From Aquipseudomonas alcaligenes MRY13-0052 (lineage in GTDB: Bacteria > Pseudomonadota > Gammaproteobacteria > Pseudomonadales > Pseudomonadaceae): a stretch of DNA of 64,000 nucleotides. The position numbers and the translations under genes were made by a program. Positions 55,281 through 64,000 of this stretch are shown here, in pieces. Under the pieces are notes generated by a model. That model saw nothing but the letters and a program-made list of their open reading frames with translations. It had not been told where the DNA came from and did no database searches. The stretch covers positions 62,001-126,000 of the forward strand of contig BATO01000007.1 of NCBI GenBank assembly GCA_000474255.1, read 5' to 3'. How positions within the stretch are numbered: the stretch's first letter is position 1; each line of letters opens with the position of its first letter.

Positions 55281-56109
55281 CATCTACTGCTATGCGCGGC
55301 CCAGCCACGCCTATTGGGACATGTCCCCGGGCATCGATTTCGAAACCCGGCTGATCGCCAAGACCAACGCCGCCGCCCTGCTGGAGCAACAGCTGAGCAA
55401 GCCCGGCTACCAGTGCGCGCCCATCGCCCTGGGTGCCAATACCGACCCTTACCAACCCATCGAGCGCGAGCATCGCCTGACCCGGCAGATACTCGAAGTG
55501 CTACTGCGCTACCGCCACCCATTGACCATCGTCACCAAGGGCTCGCTGGTGCTGCGCGACCTCGACCTGTTGAGCCAGCTGGCCGAGCAGCGCCTGGTCA
55601 AGGTGATGATCAGCCTCACCACCCTCGACGACGAACTCAAGCGCGTGCTCGAGCCCCGCGCCGCCGCGCCCTCCGCGCGCCTGCGGGCGATCCGCGTGCT
55701 GCGTGAAAACCGTATTCCGGTGGGCGTGCTCTGCTCGCCGATGATCCCGATGATCAACGACAGCGAGCTGGAAAGCCTGCTGGAAGCCGCCCGCGACGCC
55801 GGTGCGCGCAGCGCCTCCTACATGCTGGTGCGCCTGCCCCGGGAGGTGGCGCCGCTGTTCGAGGAGTGGCTGCAGGCCCACTACCCGCAACGGGCTGCCC
55901 ATGTGATGAGCATCATCCGCCAGTGCCGGGGCGGCGAGGTCTACGACAGCCGCTTCGGCAAGCGCTTCAGCGGTGAAGGCGCCTTCGCCCAGCTGCTGGC
56001 CCAGCGCTTCGCCGTCGCCATGCGCCGCCTGGGCCTGGAGAAACGTGGCGACGTGGCGCTGGACTGCTCGCGCTTCTGTCCGCCTGGGGGGCAGATGGCG
56101 TTGCTGTGA
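55279..56109 (+). pseudogene. PA0069-family radical SAM protein, 3' fragment
   Basis: 276 codons in frame with the 5' fragment across the att core, beginning CIYCYARPSHAYWDMSPG, which carries the second and third Cys of the CX3CX2C motif and the HAYWD segment of this spore-photoproduct-lyase-like family. No start codon with a ribosome site is available at its beginning (the first ATG is at 55321), so it is probably untranslated while the element is present. The sequence itself is intact, with no other lesions seen, consistent with a recent or reversible insertion. Confidence 0.93.
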
Positions 56110-56257
56110 GCGAAAGGATGGGCGGAAGGGCTTTTGCGGGGCCGAAGTGTGACCGGAACACGCCGAACGGTGTCCTGTAGGGGGTCGGATAAATCCGACT
56201 ATATCGGTAAAGTAATCCCACTTTCCCCTACAGAGTCCCAAGGCGAACGAGGTCGGC

Positions 56258-56962
56258 ATGAGCGACGAGCACGATACCCCGCAAACCCAGGAAAGCGCTG
56301 AAGAAGCGCTGCGCAACATCGTCGAAGGTTTCCAGCGTTTCCGCGATCAGGTCTACCCGGAGCAGGAAGAGCTGTTCAAGCGCCTGGCCCATGAGCAGAA
56401 ACCCCGCGCCATGTTCATCACCTGCGCCGACTCGCGAATCGTCCCGGAACTGATCACCCAGAGCTCCCCCGGCGACCTGTTCGTCACCCGCAACGTCGGC
56501 AACGTGGTACCGCCCTACGGGCAGATGAACGGTGGCGTTTCCACCGCCATCGAGTTCGCCGTCATGGCCCTCGGCGTGCACCACATCATCATCTGCGGCC
56601 ACTCCGACTGCGGCGCCATGAAGGCGGTGCTCAACCCCGAGCAGCTGGAGCGCATGCCCACCGTCAAGGCCTGGCTGCGCCATGCCGAAGTGGCCCGCAC
56701 CGTGGTCGCCGAGAACTGCGGCTGCGCCAACCACGAAACCCTCGGTGTGCTCACCGAGGAGAACGTGGTGGCCCAGCTCGACCACCTGCGCACCCACCCC
56801 TCGGTGGCGGCGCGCCTGGCCAGCGGCCAGCTGTTCATCCATGGCTGGGTCTACGACATCGAGACCGCCGCCATCCGCGCCTACGACGCCGAGAGCGGTC
56901 GCTTCCGCACCATCGGTGATGGCCCGCTGCCGATGGCCACGCCCCGCGCCCGCTACCTGTGA
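56258..56962 (+). CDS. Beta-carbonic anhydrase, copy 1
   Basis: 234 residues. Zinc ligands in CADSR and HSDCGA; the Asp-Arg dyad of CADSR completes the site. It interconverts CO2 and bicarbonate in the cytoplasm. A strong hairpin follows (56968-56993). The downstream gene is a close paralogue with the same motifs, so one arose by duplication. Confidence 0.95.
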   Translation: MSDEHDTPQTQESAEEALRNIVEGFQRFRDQVYPEQEELFKRLAHEQKPRAMFITCADSRIVPELITQSSPGDLFVTRNVGNVVPPYGQMNGGVSTAIEFAVMALGVHHIIICGHSDCGAMKAVLNPEQLERMPTVKAWLRHAEVARTVVAENCGCANHETLGVLTEENVVAQLDHLRTHPSVAARLASGQLFIHGWVYDIETAAIRAYDAESGRFRTIGDGPLPMATPRARYL

Positions 56963-56967
56963 GCCCC

Positions 56968-56993
56968 GGCGCCCCGGCTGCGGCCGGGGCGCC
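56968..56993 (+). terminator. GC-rich hairpin after carbonic anhydrase copy 1
   Basis: GGCGCCCCGG / CCGGGGCGCC, a perfect 10-bp stem with a 6-base loop, followed by a pyrimidine-rich tract. Probably terminates the first anhydrase transcript. Confidence 0.65.
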
Positions 56994-57254
56994 GTCCGTT
57001 CCCTTCCTTCCTCTCGTGGCTGCGCTTTCGCTGCGTCGAACTTCTGCACGGTCGTCCCATCACCAGTCCGGGCTGGCAGACTGCTATCGGCCATTCGTCT
57101 GTAATGCTCATTCCAGAGCGGTTTCTTCAGTTTGAGTTAAGTCTGCGCGCCTAAGGTTTTTCTCCATCCCGACCGCCCGGTCGGGTTGCAATCTGCCATC
57201 AAGCGGCAGGTCACGAGGGCCATCGGCCCGCTCGGAACGCAAACAGGAGAAACC

Positions 57255-57977
57255 ATGAACCAGGACATCCGCAGCATCCCGCCCGCCCCCTCCGACGACA
57301 TCGACGCCCAGGCCGCCTTCGACACCCTTGTGCAGGGCTGCCGGCGCTTTCGCGAGGAGACCTTCCCCCGGCAACGCGCCCTCTTCCAGCAGCTGGCGCA
57401 GCGCCAGTCGCCGCGGGCCATGTTCATCACCTGCGCCGACTCGCGGGTGGCCCCTGAGCTGATCACCCACAGCGCGCCGGGCGATCTCTTCGTTACCCGC
57501 AACGTCGGCAACCTGGTGCCGCCCTACGGCCAGATGAACGGTGGCGTCTCCACCGCCATCGAGTACGCGGTCATGGCCCTGGGCGTGCAGCACCTCATCG
57601 TCTGCGGCCATTCCGACTGCGGCGCCATGAAGGCGGTGCTGGCCCCGGAATCCCTGAACGGCATGCCCACCGTCAGCGCCTGGCTGCGCCACGCCGAGGT
57701 GGCCCGCAGCCTGGTGGAACGCAACTGCGATTGCGTGGGCCACGATGCCCTCGGCGTGCTCACCGAGGAGAACGTGGTGGCCCAGCTCGACCACCTGCGC
57801 ACCCATCCGGCGGTGGCCGCGCGCCTGGCCGCCGGCCAGCTGTTCATCCACGGCTGGGTCTACGACATCGAGACCGCCGCCATCCGCGCCTACGACGCCG
57901 AGGCCGGCCGCTTCCGGCCGCTGGAGCAAGGCCGCGCCGCCATGGCGACACCGCGCCCGCGCTACCTGGCGTCCTGA
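57255..57977 (+). CDS. Beta-carbonic anhydrase, copy 2
   Basis: 240 residues from ATG 57255 (CAGGAGA upstream). Same metal motifs CADSR and HSDCGA and the same GWVYDIETAAIRAYDAE ending as copy 1. The SulP gene follows 71 bp later on the same strand, as with PA0102-PA0103 in P. aeruginosa as I recall. The pairing suggests bicarbonate supply or disposal across the membrane. Confidence 0.95.
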   Translation: MNQDIRSIPPAPSDDIDAQAAFDTLVQGCRRFREETFPRQRALFQQLAQRQSPRAMFITCADSRVAPELITHSAPGDLFVTRNVGNLVPPYGQMNGGVSTAIEYAVMALGVQHLIVCGHSDCGAMKAVLAPESLNGMPTVSAWLRHAEVARSLVERNCDCVGHDALGVLTEENVVAQLDHLRTHPAVAARLAAGQLFIHGWVYDIETAAIRAYDAEAGRFRPLEQGRAAMATPRPRYLAS

Positions 57978-58048
57978 CGCCCCTCCCCATACGCCGTGGC
58001 GGCCGAGACCGCCGCGCGTCCCCCTTTCGTGCCGCAGGAGATCGCGAC

Positions 58049-59578
58049 ATGCGCCTTGCTTCCCTTCAATCCACGCTACCCCGGGACCTGCTGGCCTCGG
58101 TGGTGGTCTTCCTCGTCGCCCTGCCACTGTGCATGGGCATCGCCATCGCCTCCGGCATGCCGCCGGCCAAGGGCCTGATCACCGGCATCGTCGGCGGCCT
58201 GGTGGTCGGCTGGCTGGCGGGCTCGCCGTTGCAGGTCAGCGGGCCGGCGGCGGGCCTCGCCGTGCTGGTCTTCGAGCTGGTGCGCGAGCACGGCATGGCC
58301 ATGCTCGGGCCGATCCTGGTGCTGGCCGGGCTGTTGCAGCTGTGCGCAGGCCGCCTGCGCCTGGGCTGCTGGTTCCGGGTCACGGCGCCAGCGGTGGTCT
58401 ACGGCATGCTCGCCGGCATCGGCGCGCTCATCGTGATGTCGCAGGTGCATGTGATGTTCGATGCCAGGCCCCACGCCTCGGGTCTGGAGAACCTGCTGGC
58501 GTTCCCCGAGACGCTGATCAACGCGCTCGCCCAAGTCGGTTCCGGCGGCGGCCTGGCCGCCGCGGCGCTGGGCCTGGGCACCATCGCCTGCATGTGGGGC
58601 TGGGAGCGCTGGCGCCCGCAGTCGCTGCGTTTCCTGCCCGGCGCGCTGATCGGTGTCAGCCTGGCGACCTTGGCCAGCCTGGCCCTGGCGCTCGATGTGC
58701 AACGGGTGACGGTGCCGGCCACCCTGGGCGAAGCCATCGACTGGCTGCGACCGGCCGACCTGCTCGGCCTGGCCGACCCGCAGATCCTTTTGGCGGCGCT
58801 GGTGGTGGCCTTCGTCGCCAGTGCCGAGACGCTGCTTTCCGCCGCCGCCGTAGACCGCATGCACGCTGGGCCGCGCTCCGACCTGGACCGCGAGCTGTCG
58901 GCCCAGGGCGTGGGCAACCTGCTCTGTGGCGTACTCGGCGCGCTGCCCATGACCGGGGTGATCGTGCGCAGCTCGGCCAACGTCCAGGCCGGCGCCCGCA
59001 CGCGCTTGTCCGCCGTGCTGCACGGTGCCTGGCTGCTGGCTTTCGTGGCGCTGTTGCCGGCGGTACTGCAGAGCATCCCGGTGGCCGCCCTGGCCGGCGT
59101 GCTGGTGTTCACCGGCTTCAAGCTGGTGGATGCCAAGGCCATGCGCAGCCTCTCGCGCTACGGTCGCGCACCCTTGCTGATCTATGCCGCCACGGCACTG
59201 GGCATCGTCGCCTTCGACCTGCTCAGCGGCGTGCTCATCGGCTTCGCCCTGACCCTGGCCAAGCTGGCCTGGAAGGCTTCGCGCCTGAAAGTCGCCCTGG
59301 TGCAGGGTGCCCCCGGCGAGGCCGAGCTGCGCCTGGCCGGCGCCGCTACCTTCCTGCGGGTGCCGCAGCTGGCGCGGGTGCTGGAGGGGGTGGAGCCGGG
59401 CACGCGGCTGCAGGTGCCGCTGGATAACCTCAGTTACATCGACCATGCCTGCATGGAACTGCTGGAGGATTGGGGGCGCGCCGCGCAGCGCCAGGGTGGG
59501 GCCCTGCAGATCGAGCCCCGTGCCCTGAACCGGCGCCTGGAGGGACGGCTGCTCAGCCTGCGCGGCCGCGCCGTCTGA
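58049..59578 (+). CDS. SulP-family transporter, probable bicarbonate carrier
   Basis: 509 residues from ATG 58049 (GCAGGAG upstream). About eleven hydrophobic helices; VVVFLVALPLCMGIAIASGM near the start is the SulP signature region, and a short STAS domain occupies about the last 90 residues. Annotated often as sulfate permease, but its adjacency to a carbonic anhydrase gene favours bicarbonate. It converges with the hypothetical gene at 59582. Confidence 0.88.
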   Translation: MRLASLQSTLPRDLLASVVVFLVALPLCMGIAIASGMPPAKGLITGIVGGLVVGWLAGSPLQVSGPAAGLAVLVFELVREHGMAMLGPILVLAGLLQLCAGRLRLGCWFRVTAPAVVYGMLAGIGALIVMSQVHVMFDARPHASGLENLLAFPETLINALAQVGSGGGLAAAALGLGTIACMWGWERWRPQSLRFLPGALIGVSLATLASLALALDVQRVTVPATLGEAIDWLRPADLLGLADPQILLAALVVAFVASAETLLSAAAVDRMHAGPRSDLDRELSAQGVGNLLCGVLGALPMTGVIVRSSANVQAGARTRLSAVLHGAWLLAFVALLPAVLQSIPVAALAGVLVFTGFKLVDAKAMRSLSRYGRAPLLIYAATALGIVAFDLLSGVLIGFALTLAKLAWKASRLKVALVQGAPGEAELRLAGAATFLRVPQLARVLEGVEPGTRLQVPLDNLSYIDHACMELLEDWGRAAQRQGGALQIEPRALNRRLEGRLLSLRGRAV

Positions 59579-59581
59579 AGA

Positions 59582-60241
59582 TCAGCTGGCGGCGCGTTGT
59601 GCCTGGTCCAGCTGCAGTTCGACGCCGAGCTGGCGCGAGAGGCAGGGCCAGCGCTTCCACGCCGCTTCCACCTTTGGGTCGTGCAGCCTGTCGCGGTAGT
59701 GCTGCACCGAGGCGCGCTCGAACACCGCCTCGTCGAGCATGCCGTCCACTGCATGGTGCACGGCTTCGTCCAGCTGGTTGGCGAAGGGTTCGCCGATCAG
59801 CCGGTGGGCGATGAGGTTGGCCACGGTGGTGTCCAGGGGGATCAGCGGTTCGCCGAGGTGGGCGATGTAGCGGTCGTTGACTTCCTCCACCAGGCGGTGG
59901 GCGAGGTAGGCCTCGTCAAGCAGGCCGTCCAGGCCCTCGTGGCCTTCCACCATGCTCGGCGGCTGCAGGAAGAACTGCTCGGCCACCTTCAGCACCGGCT
60001 TCACCTGGGCCTCGATACCGGCTTCGCGGGCGACATTGGCGGCAGCATCGAGCACGTCCGGCACCTGTTCGATATAAGCGCTGACGAAGCGCGCCAGCAC
60101 GCCCTGGGCGTCGTCGTCGGGCAGGCGGATGGCGGGGTGGAGGCGGTCCAGCTGGGTGGAGAGGATGCGCGCCAGGTGCCCGCTCCGGGCTTCCTGTTCG
60201 TGGGCTCGCTGGATGAGTTCGCGCAGGGCGAGGGTATTCAT
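59582..60241 (-). CDS. Hypothetical cytosolic protein (PA0104-like)
   Basis: 219 residues from ATG 60241 (GGAGCAGTC before it); a longer frame to 60337 lacks a ribosome site. Highly acidic and helical, no signal or membrane segment, no motif I recognise. Its place between the SulP gene and coxB is conserved in P. aeruginosa. Divergent from coxB. Confidence 0.8.
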   Translation of the reverse strand: MNTLALRELIQRAHEQEARSGHLARILSTQLDRLHPAIRLPDDDAQGVLARFVSAYIEQVPDVLDAAANVAREAGIEAQVKPVLKVAEQFFLQPPSMVEGHEGLDGLLDEAYLAHRLVEEVNDRYIAHLGEPLIPLDTTVANLIAHRLIGEPFANQLDEAVHHAVDGMLDEAVFERASVQHYRDRLHDPKVEAAWKRWPCLSRQLGVELQLDQAQRAAS

Positions 60242-60616
60242 GACTGCTCCTGGATAGGACATGGATCGAAGGGAGGGGAAGACACAACTTAGCTCGCCTC
60301 GGCGGCCAGCTAAGACCCGATTGTCATAATGCCGCAATGCTTATGCATGGTCGCGATAACGGGCACCGCGCGCTCCCGCCAACCCCGCGCCAGCCGTGGC
60401 GTTTAGGACAAGGCTTGCGGCCCTTGCGCCAATTTTCCCATCGCGTTGCCAGCTTCAAGTCGGTGTCTATACTCCGACTCGAAAGGCGATACCTGATGAC
60501 ACCCGACTGTGCACCACGTGCTGAAGGTCGGCCGTTAAAGTCAGCCGTATTAACGACCGCTCCCTTAGCCGCTGGCCCAGCCGGCGGGATAACAAGAACG
60601 ATAAGGGGAACCCGCA
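60242..60616. other. Intergenic region between PA0104-like gene and coxB
   Basis: 375 bp with no open frame of interest. It must hold the promoters of both divergent genes; the best candidate for coxB is at 60446-60473. The last 90 bases carry an AAGGGG ribosome site (60603-60608) close to coxB. Confidence 0.6.
60446..60473 (+). promoter_or_regulatory. Candidate promoter of the cox operon
   Basis: TTGCCA (60446-60451), 16 bp, then TATACT (60468-60473) within CTATACT, a -10 form favoured by the stationary-phase sigma factor. In P. aeruginosa the aa3 oxidase is known to be RpoS-dependent, which fits, but no start site is mapped here. Confidence 0.45.
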
Positions 60617-61744
60617 ATGATGCGACATCCACGAGTCTGGATGGGACTCCTGCTGTGGTCGATTTTCAGCCAGGCGCAGGCCGCCTGGACCGTCAACATG
60701 ACGCCCGGTGCCACCGAGGTCAGTCGTACCGTTTTCGATCTGCACATGACCATCTTCTGGATCTGCGTCGTCATCGGCGTGATCGTGTTCGGTGCCATGT
60801 TCTGGTCGATGATCATCCACCGTCGCTCCACCGGCCAGGAGCCGGCGCATTTCCACGAGAGCACCACGGTGGAGATCCTCTGGACGGTCGTGCCCTTCGT
60901 CATCCTGGTGCTGATGGCGATACCTGCCACCAAGACCCTGATCGACATCTACGACAGTTCCGAATCCGAGCTGGATATCCAGGTCACCGGCTACCAGTGG
61001 AAGTGGAACTACAAGTACCTGGGCCAGGACGTCGAATTCTTCAGCAACCTCGCCACCCCCGCCGAGCAGATCCACAACAAGGCGGAGAAGGACGAGCACT
61101 ACCTGCTGGAGGTGGACGAGCCGCTGGTGATCCCGGTGGGCACCAAGGTGCGCTTCCTGATCACCGCCGCCGACGTCATCCACTCCTGGTGGGTACCGGC
61201 GCTGGCGGTCAAGCGTGACGCCATCCCCGGCTTCGTCAACGAAGCCTGGACACGCATCGACAAGCCCGGCATCTACCGCGGCCAGTGCGCCGAGCTGTGC
61301 GGCAAGGACCACGGCTTCATGCCCATCGTGGTCGAGGCCAAGTCCAAGGAGGACTTCGCCAAGTGGCTCGCCGGCCGCAAGGAAGAGGTGGCCAAGCTCA
61401 AGGAGCTGACCGACAAGGAGTGGACGCTCGAAGAGCTCACCGCCCGTGGCGACAAGGTCTACCACACCACCTGCGCCGCCTGTCACCAGGCCGAGGGCCA
61501 GGGCATGCCGCCCATGTTCCCGGCGCTCAAGGGCTCGAAGATCGCCACCGGGCCGAAGGAAGACCACCTCAGCATCGTCTTCCACGGCAAACCCGGCACC
61601 GCGATGGCCGCCTTCGGCAAGCAGCTGTCGGAAGTCGATATCGCCGCCGTCATCACCTACGAACGCAACGCCTGGGGTAACGCCAAGGGCGACATGGTGA
61701 CGCCGAAAGAAGTGCTTGCGCTCAAGCAAGCCGAGGAGAAATGA
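60617..61744 (+). CDS. coxB: Cytochrome c oxidase subunit II with fused cytochrome c domain
   Basis: 375 residues. Signal peptide (WMGLLLWSIFSQAQA), two membrane helices (about 44-66 and 90-112), the CuA domain with VIHSWWVPA and CAELCGKDHGFM, and a C-terminal class I cytochrome c with CAACHQ. This is the caa3-type layout of Pseudomonas aa3 oxidase: electrons pass from soluble cytochrome c through the haem c to CuA. First gene of the cox operon; coxA starts 1 bp after it. Confidence 0.97.
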   Translation: MMRHPRVWMGLLLWSIFSQAQAAWTVNMTPGATEVSRTVFDLHMTIFWICVVIGVIVFGAMFWSMIIHRRSTGQEPAHFHESTTVEILWTVVPFVILVLMAIPATKTLIDIYDSSESELDIQVTGYQWKWNYKYLGQDVEFFSNLATPAEQIHNKAEKDEHYLLEVDEPLVIPVGTKVRFLITAADVIHSWWVPALAVKRDAIPGFVNEAWTRIDKPGIYRGQCAELCGKDHGFMPIVVEAKSKEDFAKWLAGRKEEVAKLKELTDKEWTLEELTARGDKVYHTTCAACHQAEGQGMPPMFPALKGSKIATGPKEDHLSIVFHGKPGTAMAAFGKQLSEVDIAAVITYERNAWGNAKGDMVTPKEVLALKQAEEK

Positions 61745-61745
61745 C

Positions 61746-63335
61746 ATGAGTGCAGTGATCGACCACGATCATGCCGGGCATGATCACCACCACGGCCCGG
61801 CCAAGGGCCTGATGCGCTGGGTGCTCACCACCAACCACAAGGACATCGGCACCATGTACCTGTGGTTCGCCTTCGCCATGTTCCTCCTCGGGGGTTCCAT
61901 GGCGATGGTGATCCGCGCCGAGCTGTTCCAGCCCGGGCTGCAGATCGTCGAACCGGCCTTCTTCAACCAGATGACCACCATGCACGGCCTGATCATGGTC
62001 TTCGGCGCGGTGATGCCGGCCTTCGTCGGCCTGGCCAACTGGATGATCCCGCTGATGGTCGGCGCGCCGGACATGGCCCTGCCGCGCATGAACAACTTCA
62101 GCTTCTGGCTGTTGCCCGCCGCCTTCGGCCTGCTCATCAGCACCCTGTTCACCGCCGGCGGCGGGCCCAACTTCGGCTGGACCTTCTACGCGCCGCTGTC
62201 CACTACCTACGCGCCGGAGAGCGTCACCTACTTCATCTTCGCCATCCACCTGATGGGCATCAGCTCGATCATGGGCGCGATCAACGTGATCGCCACCATC
62301 CTCAACCTGCGTGCCCCAGGCATGACCCTGATGAAGATGCCGCTGTTCGTCTGGACCTGGCTGATCACCGCCTTCCTGCTTATCGCGGTGATGCCGGTGC
62401 TGGCGGGCTGCGTGACCATGATGCTGATGGACATCCACTTCGGCACCAGCTTCTTCAGCGCGGCCGGCGGCGGCGACCCGGTGCTGTTCCAGCACGTGTT
62501 CTGGTTCTTCGGCCACCCCGAGGTGTACATCATGATCCTGCCCGCCTTCGGCGCGGTCAGCTCGATCATCCCGGCCTTCGCGCGCAAGCCGCTGTTCGGC
62601 TACACCTCGATGGTCTACGCCACGGCCTCCATCGCCTTCCTTTCCTTCATCGTCTGGGCGCACCACATGTTCGTGGTCGGCATCCCGCTGACCGGCGAGC
62701 TGTTCTTCATGTACGCCACCATGCTGATCGCCGTGCCCACCGGGGTGAAGGTGTTCAACTGGGCCAGCACCATGTGGCAGGGCTCGATGACCTTCGAGAC
62801 ACCGATGCTGTTCGCGGTGGCCTTCGTCATCCTCTTCACCATCGGCGGCTTCTCCGGGCTGATGCTGGCCATCGCCCCGGCGGACTTCCAGTACCACGAC
62901 ACCTACTTCGTGGTGGCCCACTTCCACTACGTGCTGGTGCCCGGCGCCATCTTCGGCATCTTCGCCTCGGCCTATTACTGGCTGCCGAAGTGGACCGGCC
63001 ACATGTACGACGAGACCCTCGGCAAGCTGCATTTCTGGATGAGCTTCATCGGCATGAACATGGCGTTCTTCCCCATGCACTTCGTGGGGCTGGCCGGCAT
63101 GCCGCGACGCATCCCGGACTACAACCTGCAGTTCGCCGACTTCAACATGATCTCCTCCATCGGCGCCTTCACCTTCGGCGCCACCCAGCTGCTCTTCCTG
63201 TTCATCGTCATCAAGTGCATCCGTGGCGGCAAACCCGCACCGGCCAAGCCATGGGACGGTGCCGAAGGGCTGGAGTGGACCGTGCCCTCGCCGGCGCCGT
63301 ACCACACCTTCAGCACCCCGCCGGAGGTGAAGTGA
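61746..63335 (+). CDS. coxA: Cytochrome c oxidase subunit I
   Basis: 529 residues from ATG 61746. Twelve membrane helices; haem/CuB ligands and proton-channel residues are visible in HPEVYIMILPAFG (with the cross-linked His-Tyr), WAHHMFVVG (CuB His pair) and HDTYFVVAHFHYVL (haem a and a3 His). It is the catalytic and proton-pumping subunit in the inner membrane. Confidence 0.98.
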   Translation: MSAVIDHDHAGHDHHHGPAKGLMRWVLTTNHKDIGTMYLWFAFAMFLLGGSMAMVIRAELFQPGLQIVEPAFFNQMTTMHGLIMVFGAVMPAFVGLANWMIPLMVGAPDMALPRMNNFSFWLLPAAFGLLISTLFTAGGGPNFGWTFYAPLSTTYAPESVTYFIFAIHLMGISSIMGAINVIATILNLRAPGMTLMKMPLFVWTWLITAFLLIAVMPVLAGCVTMMLMDIHFGTSFFSAAGGGDPVLFQHVFWFFGHPEVYIMILPAFGAVSSIIPAFARKPLFGYTSMVYATASIAFLSFIVWAHHMFVVGIPLTGELFFMYATMLIAVPTGVKVFNWASTMWQGSMTFETPMLFAVAFVILFTIGGFSGLMLAIAPADFQYHDTYFVVAHFHYVLVPGAIFGIFASAYYWLPKWTGHMYDETLGKLHFWMSFIGMNMAFFPMHFVGLAGMPRRIPDYNLQFADFNMISSIGAFTFGATQLLFLFIVIKCIRGGKPAPAKPWDGAEGLEWTVPSPAPYHTFSTPPEVK

Positions 63336-63336
63336 G

Positions 63337-63888
63337 ATGAGCGGGGAACTGAACAATCGCCGCCTGATTCCACGCCTGCTGGTGCTGGTGGTGGCGATGT
63401 TCGGCTTCGGTTTCGCCCTGGTGCCGATCTACGAAGTGATGTGCGTGGCCTTCGGCATCAACGGCAAGACCAATGCCTCCGCCTACGAAGGCAGCCAGGC
63501 GCTGGACGAGCAACGCCAGGTGCGGGTGCAGTTCCTCGCCACCAACTCGGCGGACATGACCTGGGAATTCCGCTCCAAGGCGGACGACCTGGTGGTGCAC
63601 CCGGGGGCCAGCAACGAGATGCTGTTCATCGCCCACAACACGACGGACAAGCCCATGACCGCCCAGGCGGTGCCGAGCATCTCGCCGTCCAAGGCTGCCG
63701 CGTACTTCCACAAGACCGAATGCTTCTGCTTCACCCAGCAGGTCCTGCAACCGGGCGAGCGCATCGAAATGCCGGTGCGCTTCATCGTCGACCGCGACCT
63801 GCCGCCCGACGTGCACCACCTGACACTCGCTTACACGCTGTTCGATATCACGGCCCGCAAGCCCCCGGTCGCCAAGACCGGCAGCTGA
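63337..63888 (+). CDS. ctaG: Cytochrome c oxidase assembly protein (Cox11/CtaG)
   Basis: 183 residues from ATG 63337, one base after the coxA stop. One membrane helix near 8-28, then a periplasmic domain with the copper-binding ECFCFTQQ motif near 126-133. It delivers copper to the CuB site of subunit I. Same strand and order as P. aeruginosa coxB-coxA-PA0107-coIII. Confidence 0.96.
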   Translation: MSGELNNRRLIPRLLVLVVAMFGFGFALVPIYEVMCVAFGINGKTNASAYEGSQALDEQRQVRVQFLATNSADMTWEFRSKADDLVVHPGASNEMLFIAHNTTDKPMTAQAVPSISPSKAAAYFHKTECFCFTQQVLQPGERIEMPVRFIVDRDLPPDVHHLTLAYTLFDITARKPPVAKTGS

Positions 63889-63913
63889 CGCGCCGACAAG
63901 GAGAACAACAACG

Positions 63914-64000
63914 ATGGCAAGTCACGAGCAGTATTACGTTCCCGCCCAGAGCAAATGGCCGATCATCGCCACCATCGGCATGCTCGTCACCGTCTACGGC
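63914..64000 (+). CDS. coxC: Cytochrome c oxidase subunit III, N-terminus only
   Basis: Starts at ATG 63914 with AAGGAG 10 bases upstream and runs off the right edge. The 29 visible residues (MASHEQYYVPAQSKWPII, then a hydrophobic helix) fit the start of CoxC. Identity rests mainly on its position after ctaG. Confidence 0.85.
   Translation, partial: MASHEQYYVPAQSKWPIIATIGMLVTVYG

Noticed and set aside
57008-57254. Additional small gene between the two carbonic anhydrases
   Set aside because: Only short antisense frames with low-complexity translations are present; no ribosome site or motif.

Overview
The window is chromosomal DNA of a Pseudomonas. Codon use is strongly GC-rich, and the gene order matches my recollection of P. 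aeruginosa PAO1 in three blocks: about PA0014-PA0037 (TPR protein, trkA, rsmB, fmt, def, lysM, dprA, tsaC, qor, hemF, aroE, SulP, choline-sulfate genes, plcB, trpBA, trpI), about PA0065-PA0069 (HAD phosphatase, gamma-carbonic anhydrase, prlC, radical SAM), and about PA0102-PA0108 (beta-carbonic anhydrase, SulP, coxBA-ctaG-coxC). The species is not P. aeruginosa itself, because several accessory blocks separate the conserved ones.

Layout. 1-4873 (minus): small genes, potassium uptake regulation, rRNA methylation and N-terminal Met processing. 5015-10690: LysM protein, DprA, TsaC, quinone oxidoreductase, HemF and AroE. 10706-18904: a choline-acquisition region (SulP, choline-binding protein, choline sulfatase, its LysR regulator, then secreted phospholipase C with a parvulin-type foldase and a small anchored protein). 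18961-22490: DOPA-dioxygenase-like protein, a Tat-exported amine oxidase controlled by a GntR regulator through two matching operators, and a DMT transporter. 22651-25666: trpBA and divergent trpI. 25693-36408: an iron-uptake island with three TonB-dependent receptors and two FecI/FecR pairs. 36521-49589: mostly small, secreted or hypothetical genes plus prlC, a CatB-like acetyltransferase and a possible SleB-like effector/immunity pair. 56258-64000: two beta-carbonic anhydrases, a SulP transporter and the start of the aa3 cytochrome oxidase operon.

The outstanding feature is a 5,378-bp AT-rich island at 49901-55279. It sits inside an SOS-type (LexA-box) radical SAM gene and splits it at the codon for the second cysteine of the CX3CX2C iron-sulfur motif. 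It encodes a large serine recombinase at its right end, a MobV-like relaxase with a long coiled coil, and one unrecognised 119-residue protein. About 1.1 kb of it is apparently non-coding and full of inverted repeats, some of which nest like a structured RNA. Joining the two ends recreates an 18+10+18 bp dyad centred on TG, as expected for a serine-recombinase attP. I infer an integrative mobilizable element that attacks the conserved Fe-S motif codons of a DNA-damage-inducible gene.
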